From: Bog-473 sp036502025 | Lineage (GTDB): Bacteria > Actinomycetota > Acidimicrobiia > Acidimicrobiales > RAAP-2 | Assembly (NCBI GenBank): GCA_036502025.1 | Contig: DASXZJ010000126.1 | Coordinates: 1-64,000, forward strand | Length of the DNA stretch: 64,000 nt | Direction of reading: 5' to 3' | Shown here: one piece after another, positions 50,858-58,461 of the stretch | How the letters are laid out: every line of letters starts with the position of its first letter | How positions within the stretch are numbered: the first letter of the stretch is position 1 | Made by a program: the position numbers and the translations under genes | The notes under the pieces: model-generated | Database searches by the model: none | Seen by the model: the letters and a program-made list of their open reading frames with translations, nothing else | Told to the model about the DNA's origin: nothing

Positions 50858-51775
50858 GTGCGGTTCATCTACCAGTACCCCGAGACGTACGGCAGTGAAG
50901 GCGACATGCTCCATGCCGGGCCGGTCGCCGAACTGGCCCAGCGGGCGGAGGCTTCTGGATGGAGCGGATTCGCCTTCACGGAGCATCCGGTTCCGGGATC
51001 GAAGTGGCTCGAATCGGGCGGCCATCAGAGCCTCGACCCGTTCGTTGCGCTCGGTCACGTCGCCGCCGTGACCACCCGTCTCCGGCTGCTGACCTTCCTC
51101 ACCGTGCTGCCGTACCGGAACCCGAACCTGGTGGCCAAGGCGGCGACGACCATCGATCGGCTCTCCAACGGGCGGCTCATCCTCGGCGTCGGCGCCGGCT
51201 ACATGAAGGCCGAGTACCACGCGCTGGGCGTCAAGTTCGACGACCGGAACAAGCTCATGGACGAAGCGCTCGACGTGTTGCCGCTGCACTGGAGCGGCCA
51301 GCCGTTCGACTACGAAGGCCACGGCTTCAGCGCGCGCCAGGTCATCGGTCTCCCCCGGCCCGCGCAGGACCCGATCCCGATCTGGATCGGCGGGAACAGC
51401 GCCCTGACCCGGCGGAGGGTGGCGCAGAAGGCACAGGGCTGGATGCCGCTCACCAGCGCCGTGGACATTTCAGCGACGACCCGGACCCCCCGCATCGACT
51501 CGGTCGACGACCTCGGGCGCCGCATCCGGGCGCTGCTCGACGAAGCGGGAGACCGAGCGGACGGTATCGACATCGCCGTCGCCTATACGGATCCGACCGT
51601 CGCCGAACCCGAGGTCGACCTCGAGCGCCACCGCGACGCACTCGGGCGGTTGGGTGAGGTCGGCGCCACCTGGATCATCCTGCCCGGCCCACCCGGTGTC
51701 TACCCCGCGACGGCCGAACTACTGGAGTCGTTCGCCCGGAACTACATCACACCGGACGGCGCCGCCACGCCTTGA
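50858..51775 (+). CDS. LLM-class oxidoreductase
   Basis: A 305-aa luciferase-like TIM barrel: GPVAELAQRAEASGWSGFAFTEHPVPGSKWLESGGHQSLDPFVALGHVAAVTTRLRLLTFLTVLPYRNPNLVAKAATTIDRLSNGRLILGVGAGYMKAEYHAL is fully typical of the F420-dependent group. GTG start at 50858; no good ribosome site because the dyad occupies that region, so a leaderless or coupled start is possible. Confidence 0.86.
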   Translation: MRFIYQYPETYGSEGDMLHAGPVAELAQRAEASGWSGFAFTEHPVPGSKWLESGGHQSLDPFVALGHVAAVTTRLRLLTFLTVLPYRNPNLVAKAATTIDRLSNGRLILGVGAGYMKAEYHALGVKFDDRNKLMDEALDVLPLHWSGQPFDYEGHGFSARQVIGLPRPAQDPIPIWIGGNSALTRRRVAQKAQGWMPLTSAVDISATTRTPRIDSVDDLGRRIRALLDEAGDRADGIDIAVAYTDPTVAEPEVDLERHRDALGRLGEVGATWIILPGPPGVYPATAELLESFARNYITPDGAATP

Positions 51776-51796
51776 CCGATTTACTCGTTGTCCTTT

Positions 51797-51815
51797 CGGT
51801 AAGACTTGCGATACT
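51797..51815 (+). promoter_or_regulatory. CTTnCGRTA motif, site 5, at a VOC-gene promoter
   Basis: AAGACTTGCGATA (51801-51813) preceded by CGGT, matching the 17058-17070 element at 11 of 13 positions. GATACT (51810-51815) is a plausible -10 box with TTGTCC 16 bp upstream, placing the motif across the promoter. The VOC gene starts at 51843. Confidence 0.5.
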
Positions 51816-51842
51816 GTCATGCCGTCCTGCCGAGGGGGTGCC

Positions 51843-52733
51843 ATGACCGATGCCGCCGGACTCCGGGCCGCCGGAGCCCTGCACTGCAACCTGAACGTCC
51901 GCACCCTCGCCGGGGCGTCGGGCGTGTACGAGGCACTCGGGCTCCGCGTCACGATGCAGAGCCGGGCCGAGGGCCAGGACGCCAGCGCCATGGGACTCGG
52001 CCAGGCCACCGACAGCGAGGCGTGGTTCCTCTACGACGGCCGCGGCGGACGAAGGGCACCCGCCGTCGAGCTCGTCGAGTGGCTCGAACCCAAGACGGCC
52101 GGGAACGCCTACGCGCACCCCGGCGAGGTCGGCATGCAGGCGCTGGGGTTCGACGTACCCGATCTCGACGCGGCGATCGCCGCGGTCACGGCCCAGGGAG
52201 CACGCGTGCGGCCGGGAGGACCCGATGGCGTGGATGCCGTCGTCCTCGACGCTGACGGCGTGGCGCTCGAGCTCCGCGGTGCGGCGGTGGAATCGTCCGT
52301 CCTGCGCTACGCCCGGATCGTGTGCGCCGACCTGGAGCGATCGTCCGAGTGGTACGCCAGGTTGGGCTTCGACCCGCTGGGCCACGAGGCTCCGCTCCAG
52401 TGGCACCACGCCGGCAAAGCGACGACGGTGTCCGAGCTCCGGCTGGCGCTGGCCGGGCCGCCGCCGCTCGAGCTGCGGCTCACCGGGTGGGGTTCACACC
52501 CGACCGCACCGGCACACGGGCAGGCGAACGACCGTGGGCTCTTCCGCATGGCACTGGCCGTGCCTGACGTGCGGGCCGCCGTCGCCGCGGCGCGGCAGTC
52601 GGGTGGCATCGACGCCAGTGAGGCCTCGTTCATCCCACTCCCCGGCACCCGACTCGGAGGCCTGTGGGTGTCCTTCTTCCGGGACCCCGACGGCGTGATG
52701 GTCGAGTACGTCGAACGGTCCCTCGGGTCGTGA
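51843..52733 (+). CDS. Two-domain VOC-superfamily protein
   Basis: A 296-aa tandem VOC protein. Domain 1 (about 12-130) carries GALHCNLNVRTLAGASGVYEALGLRVTMQ and VVLDADGVALELRG; domain 2 (about 140-296) carries ARIVCADLERSSEWYARLGFDPLG and FFRDPDGVMVEYVERS. Glu at the end of each domain is at a usual metal-ligand place. Duplicated VOC proteins include ring-cleavage dioxygenases, but the histidine ligands expected there are not evident. GAGGGGG precedes the ATG. It starts an operon with the thiolase-fold/DUF35 and thiolase genes. Confidence 0.8.
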   Translation: MTDAAGLRAAGALHCNLNVRTLAGASGVYEALGLRVTMQSRAEGQDASAMGLGQATDSEAWFLYDGRGGRRAPAVELVEWLEPKTAGNAYAHPGEVGMQALGFDVPDLDAAIAAVTAQGARVRPGGPDGVDAVVLDADGVALELRGAAVESSVLRYARIVCADLERSSEWYARLGFDPLGHEAPLQWHHAGKATTVSELRLALAGPPPLELRLTGWGSHPTAPAHGQANDRGLFRMALAVPDVRAAVAAARQSGGIDASEASFIPLPGTRLGGLWVSFFRDPDGVMVEYVERSLGS

Positions 52734-52737
52734 GGAC

Positions 52738-53910
52738 ATGATCGCCCGAATCGCCACCTACCTCCCGCTGTGGTCGGGCCGGCCGGGCCGCCAGATGGGG
52801 CCCGATGAGGACGCCGTCACGATGGCCGTCGAGGCCGGCCGGGCCGCCCTCGAGAACCTCGCACCTGACGAGGTGCGCCTGGTAGAGCTCGTCACCCGCG
52901 ACTTCCCGCTGATGGAGGGCGGCAACGCGGCCGCGCTTCTGGCCGGCCTCGGCCTGCCCCGCACGACCCACGTGGTCGAACGGATGGGCGCGGCACCGGC
53001 GATGCTCGACGCGCTCGCCGCGGCCGCCGATGGTACCCTCACGATCGGCGCCGACGCCTCCGAACCGGCCGGCGCGGCCGCCGCCTGGAGCGGGCCCGGC
53101 GGCACGTTCACGTCCCTCACCCGGGTGCACCGCAGCCTGCCCTTGCGGGCGCGGGGCCAGGACGGCGTCGTCCACAAGGACGAGGATCCCCGCCTGCAGC
53201 GCGAGCGTGGCGTGCGAGCGTCGTTCGAGGCATCCGAGCTCACGGGGAAGCCGGTCTCGGTGGCGGGACTCTCGACGCGCGACGCGGCGAGCTGGTGCGA
53301 GGGCGTTGCGCCCGAGCTGGCGACGCTCGGCGCCAGTGCCCCCCTGTTCGCGCTGGCCGCGCTCGCTGAGCAGCGGTCGGGAGGCATCGTGGCGGCCGTC
53401 GACCAGGCTACGGTCTCCACTGGCACCTGGGAGCCCGGCCGCGTGGCGGTGCTGCGCCTGGAGCGTCCGGCGCGCCATCTGCCCGCCCGTCGCTCGACCC
53501 CGGGTCCGGAGATCAAGCTCTCGTTCTCCGCCTACGACCGCGCCTTCGACGCCAAGCTGCGTTGGGAAGCGGGGTCGTGCCCGGCGTGCGGGATGCTGGC
53601 CTTTCCCTCCCGCTACCGGTGCCTCGGCTGCGGAGCCGAGGGCGATTCCACCTTGGTGTCGCTCCCCCGCACCGGGACCGTCTACACCGCCACCACGATC
53701 CACGTGCCCGTTCCCGGACTGGCCTCGCCCTACACGCTGGCCGTGGTGCAGCTCGACGGGGTCGACGTCCGTGCCCTCGTCCCGGTCACCGATACGGTGG
53801 CGGCGACGGCGGACATCGGGGAGCCCGGGCGCCTGGTCTTTCGCAGGATGGCCACGCGCAGCGGCATCTCGGACTACGGCTATGCCTTCGCGCCGCACGG
53901 AGGGGCGTGA
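52738..53910 (+). CDS. Thiolase-fold (HMG-CoA synthase-like) protein fused to DUF35
   Basis: A 390-aa fusion. Residues 1-250 follow the KAS III/HMG-CoA-synthase fold pattern, but the region where the catalytic cysteine should lie reads VVERMGAAPAM with no Cys, so this half is probably inactive. Residues ~265-390 are a DUF35 domain: zinc ribbon Cys281, Cys284, Cys295, Cys298, then an OB fold (GTVYTATTIHVPVPG...YTLAVVQLDGVDVRALVPV). DUF35 proteins bind acyl-CoA and partner SCP2-type thiolases (ChsH2-Ltp2). The stop overlaps the thiolase ATG (TGATG). Confidence 0.82.
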   Translation: MIARIATYLPLWSGRPGRQMGPDEDAVTMAVEAGRAALENLAPDEVRLVELVTRDFPLMEGGNAAALLAGLGLPRTTHVVERMGAAPAMLDALAAAADGTLTIGADASEPAGAAAAWSGPGGTFTSLTRVHRSLPLRARGQDGVVHKDEDPRLQRERGVRASFEASELTGKPVSVAGLSTRDAASWCEGVAPELATLGASAPLFALAALAEQRSGGIVAAVDQATVSTGTWEPGRVAVLRLERPARHLPARRSTPGPEIKLSFSAYDRAFDAKLRWEAGSCPACGMLAFPSRYRCLGCGAEGDSTLVSLPRTGTVYTATTIHVPVPGLASPYTLAVVQLDGVDVRALVPVTDTVAATADIGEPGRLVFRRMATRSGISDYGYAFAPHGGA

Positions 53911-55079
53911 TGCGGCGGCGAGTCGCCATCGTCGGCGCGGGCATGACGCCCTTCGCCGAGCATTTCGCCCTCGGCATCAAGGAGCTGGTGCCCATGGCGG
54001 TCACCGAGATGGCCACCAGCGTCGATCGCGGCCTGAACCGCGCCGACATCGAAGCGGCCTGGTTCGGCGAGCTGGCCACCACCGACGGTTTCCCGTCCGG
54101 CATCCTGGCCGACAGCTGCGGACTCCTCGACATCCCCGTCACGAGAGTCGAGAACGCGTGCGCCACCGGTCAGGATGCGTTGCGCAACGCGGTGTTCGGG
54201 GTGGCCTCGGGCTATGTCGACGTCGCCCTCGTCGTGGGCGCCGACAAGGTGCGCGAGACGTCGGCGCGTGCCACCTTCTGGGACTGGATGTCCATGACCA
54301 GGGACATGGCCTGGGATTACCCCCTCGGGCTGGTGGCGCCGGCCAACTTCGCGCTGCACGTCCGCCGGTACCTGCACGAGGCACCGGCGACCCGGGAGCA
54401 TCTGGCCATGATCGCGGTCAAGAACCACAAACATGCCGTGACCAATCCCAAGGCCCAGCTGCGCAACGAGATCACCGTCGAGCAGGTGCTCGCCGCTCCC
54501 ATGGTGGCCCAGCCCTTTGGTGTGTTGGACTGCACGCCGCAATCCGACGGGGCCGCGTCACTGTTGGTCGTCGGCGAGGAACTGGTGGATCGCTACACCG
54601 ATCGGCCGGTGTGGGTGCGTGGGATGGGCAACGGCGTTGATCGTGTCATGCACCAGCACAAAGTCGATATGACGACGTTCCCCGCCACCGTCAAGGCCGC
54701 CAAGGCCGCCTACGCCATGGCGGGGGTCGGTCCCGCGGACATCGACGTAGCGGAGGTACACGATTGCTTCACCGGGGTGGAGCTCATGAGTTACGAGGAC
54801 CTGGGCTTCGCCGAGCGATTCCGTGGCCACGAGCTGGTCGAGGCCCGCGACCACTACGTCGGTGGAAGGATCCCCATCAACCCCAGCGGCGGACTCAAGG
54901 CGAAGGGGCACCCGCCGGGGGCGACGGGGGTGGCCCAGGTGGTCGAGCTCTTCGAGCAGCTGCGCGGCGAGTCCACCAACCAGGTCGACGGGGCCCGGGT
55001 GGCATTGGCCCACAACATCGGTGGCCCGACGGCCGTCTCGGCGGTCACCATCCTCGGGGCCGACCGTCCTGACCGCTGA
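53910..55079 (+). CDS. SCP2-type thiolase (thiolase/aldolase partner of DUF35)
   Basis: A 389-aa thiolase-fold protein. Cys84 in ENACATGQDA is the nucleophile, His284 lies in EVHDCFTG and His334 in KGHPPGATG. The final CxGGG cysteine of biosynthetic/degradative thiolases is replaced by HNIGGP, as in SCP2/Ltp-type enzymes, some of which are retro-aldolases (Ltp2) in steroid side-chain removal. Translationally coupled to the DUF35 fusion, which is expected to be its subunit. Thiolysis and aldol cleavage cannot be told apart from sequence. Confidence 0.87.
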   Translation: MRRRVAIVGAGMTPFAEHFALGIKELVPMAVTEMATSVDRGLNRADIEAAWFGELATTDGFPSGILADSCGLLDIPVTRVENACATGQDALRNAVFGVASGYVDVALVVGADKVRETSARATFWDWMSMTRDMAWDYPLGLVAPANFALHVRRYLHEAPATREHLAMIAVKNHKHAVTNPKAQLRNEITVEQVLAAPMVAQPFGVLDCTPQSDGAASLLVVGEELVDRYTDRPVWVRGMGNGVDRVMHQHKVDMTTFPATVKAAKAAYAMAGVGPADIDVAEVHDCFTGVELMSYEDLGFAERFRGHELVEARDHYVGGRIPINPSGGLKAKGHPPGATGVAQVVELFEQLRGESTNQVDGARVALAHNIGGPTAVSAVTILGADRPDR

Positions 55080-55087
55080 GTGATCCC

Positions 55088-55987
55088 TCAGATCCCGGCG
55101 GGGAACGCGCCGTACACCAGCCGCACGCCGTCGACCAGCTCCTCGGCCTCCAGCCGCTTGCCGCCACGAGACTGGTAGCCGTGATCATCCTTGCGCCAGC
55201 CCTCCATCCGGAAGAGCGTGTTGCCCTCGACCCGGAGCACCTGGCCACTCAGCCAGCCCGAATGTGATGACGCCAGGTAGGCCACCACGGGCGAGATGAG
55301 GCCGGGATCGAGAGCGTCGAAGTCGTCGCCCCCGGGCACCGAGGTGCCGAAATCGGAGAGGTCGGCGGACATGCGGGTTCGGGCTACCGGTGACACGGCG
55401 TTGGCCGTGACGTCGTAGCGGGCCATTTCGAGGGCCGTCGTGAGCGTCAACGCGATGATGCCGCCCTTGGCCGCCGCGTAGGAGGCCTGGCCGACGTTGC
55501 CGTTGAACCCCGCCCCCGACGTCGTGTTGATGATCCGGCCCCCAGAGCCCTGGCCCGCCTTGGCCCGGGACCGCCAGTGGTCACAGACATGTTTGGTCAT
55601 TTGAAATGTCCCCTTGAGATGCACGGCGATCACTGCGTCGAAGTCGTCCTCAACCATCGACGTGATCATCCGGTCCCGCAGGATCCCGGCGTTGTTCACC
55701 ACCACGTCGAGCCGGCCAAAATGGTCCGCCGCCGCTGACACGATCTGCTCGCACGTCGACCAATCGGCGACCGAGCGCTTCTCGGCATAGGCATCACCGC
55801 CCATCGCCCGTATCTCGGACACCACCTGGTCCGCCGGGTCCTCATCGGTGGCCTCGCCCCGCAGACCGACGCCGGGGTCGACCACGACGACTCGTGCGCC
55901 CTGCCGGGCCAACTCCAGGCAGTGTTCACGGCCGATGCCCCGTCCCCCTCCGGTGACGATCGCCACCCTTCCATCGAGGAATCCCAC
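55088..55987 (-). CDS. Short-chain dehydrogenase, MFE-2/HSD17B4-like
   Basis: A 299-aa SDR resembling the one at 22020: TGGGRGIG (12-19), NNAG (98-101), Ser157, Tyr170, Lys174, and the RDRMITSMVEDDFDAVIAVHLKGTFQMTKHVCDHWRSRAK block of MFE-2-type dehydrogenases. The C-terminus is distinct (SGWLSGQVLRVEGNTLFRMEGWRKDD). GTG start 6 bp after the TetR stop, with a GAGGAGG site further upstream; one operon with the regulator. Likely oxidises a 3-hydroxyacyl-CoA feeding the thiolase convergent to it. Confidence 0.87.
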   Translation of the reverse strand: MGFLDGRVAIVTGGGRGIGREHCLELARQGARVVVVDPGVGLRGEATDEDPADQVVSEIRAMGGDAYAEKRSVADWSTCEQIVSAAADHFGRLDVVVNNAGILRDRMITSMVEDDFDAVIAVHLKGTFQMTKHVCDHWRSRAKAGQGSGGRIINTTSGAGFNGNVGQASYAAAKGGIIALTLTTALEMARYDVTANAVSPVARTRMSADLSDFGTSVPGGDDFDALDPGLISPVVAYLASSHSGWLSGQVLRVEGNTLFRMEGWRKDDHGYQSRGGKRLEAEELVDGVRLVYGAFPAGI

Positions 55988-55992
55988 GCCGG

Positions 55993-56652
55993 TCAGGCCA
56001 CCTCCTCGGGTGCCTCGAGCAGGGCCACGAAGACCAGCGCGGCATTCCTCTCCAGATCGGCGTCGTTGAGTGCATCTCCATAGAGATGCCGGTAGGACCA
56101 CGTTCGTTCGAGCATGCTGGTAAAGAGGAGACCGATCTGCGTCCGGTCGGCGAAAGGGCGGCCACGCAGGGCCTCGAGGACTCGACCGGCCCGGCGGCAC
56201 GACGCCAGGTGGCGTTTCATGCCGGCCTCGCGCAGCTCCTCGTCCTCGTGGGCCGCCTGCGACCAGGCGACGATGAACGTCCCGTATTCGTCCATGAAGG
56301 TGAAGTACTCGTGGACCCAGGCCGCCAGCGAGTCCGTTCTCTCGGCGGGGTCCATGCTCCGGGCCGGCAGGGTGTCGACGATGCGATCGAAGGCGGCGCT
56401 GGCGTCGGCGCCCAGCATGAGGAGGGCGTCGCGCTTGGACGGGAAGTACGTGTAGAAGGACGCCCGCGACACGCCGGCCGCCTGCACGATGTCATCGATC
56501 CGTGCCCCCCCGTAACCCCGGGCCATGATGAGCTCACCCGTGGCCTGCAGAATGAGGTCAATGGTCCGGCGGGCCCGGGTCCCGAGCTCGGGAGCGGGCT
56601 GACGGAGGATCGGCCTAATCTCGAAACTCTCGTCCTTGCTCACCGACGCCAT
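55993..56652 (-). CDS. TetR-family regulator
   Basis: A 219-aa regulator. HTH: RARRTIDLILQATGELIMARGYGGARIDDIVQAAGVSRASFYTYFPSKRDALLML; the C-terminal ligand domain resembles those of KstR2/FadR-like actinobacterial regulators in length only. Its promoter region holds TTGACA-N4-AGTCAA (56737-56752). As the only regulator adjacent to one of the six dyads apart from the one at 32972, and co-transcribed with an SDR, it is the leading candidate for control of that set. Confidence 0.88.
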   Translation of the reverse strand: MASVSKDESFEIRPILRQPAPELGTRARRTIDLILQATGELIMARGYGGARIDDIVQAAGVSRASFYTYFPSKRDALLMLGADASAAFDRIVDTLPARSMDPAERTDSLAAWVHEYFTFMDEYGTFIVAWSQAAHEDEELREAGMKRHLASCRRAGRVLEALRGRPFADRTQIGLLFTSMLERTWSYRHLYGDALNDADLERNAALVFVALLEAPEEVA

Positions 56653-56736
56653 CAGCGGAACCGCCGGAACGGGGCGCGCCGCTCGGTGCCGTGTACGGGC
56701 AGCGGAGGAACGAATGCCACAACGCGGCCCATGGAG

Positions 56737-56752
56737 TTGACACTATAGTCAA
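56737..56752. promoter_or_regulatory. TTGACA-N4-TGTCAA dyad, site 6
   Basis: TTGACA CTAT AGTCAA, 85 bp upstream of the TetR start and 81 bp before the small ORF/ligase unit on the other strand. TATAGT inside the spacer resembles a -10 box on the plus strand. Confidence 0.65.
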
Positions 56753-56817
56753 GTGACATCCAGCCTCTTGGCATGCGGGTTCCGTCCATGCCGTCGCTTG
56801 GTGAGAGGGAGGGCATC

Positions 56818-56946
56818 TTGACCGTCGCCAAAGGGTTGTTCCGATTCTCGGAGGCCCCGATGCAGGAGTACGACGATGTGTCCGGGTTCGAACCCGAGAT
56901 CGCCTGGCCTTCGGTGCCCCTCGGCACGGCGCCAGGCGGCCGCTGA
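56818..56946 (+). CDS. Small protein (about 42 aa) preceding the acyl-CoA ligase
   Basis: TTG at 56818 has GGGAGG 5 nt upstream and reads TVAKGLFRFSEAPMQEYDDVSGFEPEIAWPS... to a TGA at 56944-56946, 15 bp before the ligase start. The frame is also open from ATGs at 56773 and 56788. Composition looks protein-like (acidic, aromatic), not shadow-like. No family recognised; it may be a leader or a small component. Confidence 0.45.
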   Translation: MTVAKGLFRFSEAPMQEYDDVSGFEPEIAWPSVPLGTAPGGR

Positions 56947-56961
56947 TCCGTTCCGGACCAA

Positions 56962-58461
56962 TTGGTGACCGTGAACCTCGCCTCCCTCCTCACCAACGCA
57001 GCCACTTCGTTCCCGAACCGTCCTGCGGTGACCTGGGGTGCCGATACCCTCACCTACCGGCAGCTCGACCACCGGGTCGTTGTCCTCGACCGTTGGCTCC
57101 GCTCCCGAGGCGCCGGGCCTGACACGCGGGTGGCGGTGTACATGGACAACCGCCCGGAGTTCCTGATCTCCATGTTCGCCACCTGGCGGTCCGGAGCGGC
57201 GCTCGTACCCTGCAACGCCCGCCTCACCGCGGAGGAGCTCTCGTTCCTGGTCGCTGATTCGGGGGCCTCGGTCATCATCACCGACGAGCGGCACTCCTCC
57301 ATCGCCCGTGCCGCCTCGGGTGGCGCCACCGTGTGCGTGGCCGGCCCCGAGCTCGAGGCCATCCTGGACGCCGAGACCGGGGCTGACCCCCCTGTAGTCC
57401 AGGCCGGCGACTTGGCCTGGCTCTTCTACACGTCCGGCACCACCGGGCAACCCAAAGGGGCGATGCTGTCGCACGCCATCCTCATGTTCGTGACCGTGTC
57501 GTGGCTGGCCGACCTCACACCAATGAACGAGGCCGACGTGACCTTGCACGCGGCGCCGCTCAGCCACGGCGCCGGTTTTCACGCGCTGGCCGCCACGGCC
57601 CGAGCGGCCCACCAGGTGATCCCCGAGTCGACCAGCTTCGAACCCGAACCCATTCTCGATCTCATTCGGCGCCACGGTGTCACCAACACCTGGATGGTGC
57701 CGACCCAGATCGTCATGCTGACCGAGGCCGTATCAGGGGAGCCCGACATCCCGACCCTCCGGTTCATCGTCTACGGCGGCGCGCCCATGACACCGGCCGC
57801 AACCGAGCGGGCCGTGCGCACGTTCGGCCCCGTCTTCGTGCAGCTCTACGGCCAGGGGGAGACACCGATGACGGCGACGGTGCTCCGGCGCGAGGACCAC
57901 CGAGCCGAACTCTACGGATCGGCCGGACGCGCTCGCCCCGGGGTCGAGGTGGCGATCCAGAATGAGGACGGCGAGCCCCTACCTCCCGAGACGGTCGGGG
58001 AGGTGGTCGTCCGCGGGGCGCCCGTGATGGGGGGCTACTGGCGCCGGCCGGAGGCAACCGCCGAGGCGCTGCGCGGTGGCTGGCTGCACACCGGCGATCT
58101 CGGCCGCCTCAGCGAAGACGGCGTCCTCTATCTCCTGGACCGGACCAAGGACATGATCATCTCCGGGGGGTCCAACGTGTACGCCGTCGAGGTGGAGCAG
58201 GTGCTGAGCGCGCACTCCGACGTCGCTGACGTGGCGGTGGTCGGCGTCCCCGACGACCTGTGGGGCGAGACGGTGGTCGCGGTGGTCGTCCCGGTCGGCG
58301 GCCGGGACTTCGACGTCGCCTCGCTCGAGCAGCACTGCCGAGCGTCGCTGGCCGGCTACAAGGTCCCGCGGCAATGGGTGGCGGTCGAGACCCTGCCCCG
58401 CAACGCCTACGGCAAGGTCGTCAAGCGCGAACTACGGGCCACGCTGGAAGCCAACGTATGA
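56962..58461 (+). CDS. AMP-forming acyl-CoA synthetase (FadD-like)
   Basis: A 499-aa adenylate-forming ligase. The P-loop YTSGTTGQPKG is at 156-166, YGQGETPM is the A5-type motif, GWLHTGDLGRLSEDGVLYLLDRTKDMI covers the A7/A8 hinge, and Lys485 in PRNAYGK is the catalytic lysine. It activates a carboxylic acid to acyl-CoA. Start is uncertain among TTG 56962, GTG 56965 and GTG 56971. Its stop overlaps the next gene's ATG (ATGA). The length is short for a long-chain FadD, closer to medium-chain or aromatic-acid ligases. Confidence 0.9.
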   Translation: MVTVNLASLLTNAATSFPNRPAVTWGADTLTYRQLDHRVVVLDRWLRSRGAGPDTRVAVYMDNRPEFLISMFATWRSGAALVPCNARLTAEELSFLVADSGASVIITDERHSSIARAASGGATVCVAGPELEAILDAETGADPPVVQAGDLAWLFYTSGTTGQPKGAMLSHAILMFVTVSWLADLTPMNEADVTLHAAPLSHGAGFHALAATARAAHQVIPESTSFEPEPILDLIRRHGVTNTWMVPTQIVMLTEAVSGEPDIPTLRFIVYGGAPMTPAATERAVRTFGPVFVQLYGQGETPMTATVLRREDHRAELYGSAGRARPGVEVAIQNEDGEPLPPETVGEVVVRGAPVMGGYWRRPEATAEALRGGWLHTGDLGRLSEDGVLYLLDRTKDMIISGGSNVYAVEVEQVLSAHSDVADVAVVGVPDDLWGETVVAVVVPVGGRDFDVASLEQHCRASLAGYKVPRQWVAVETLPRNAYGKVVKRELRATLEANV

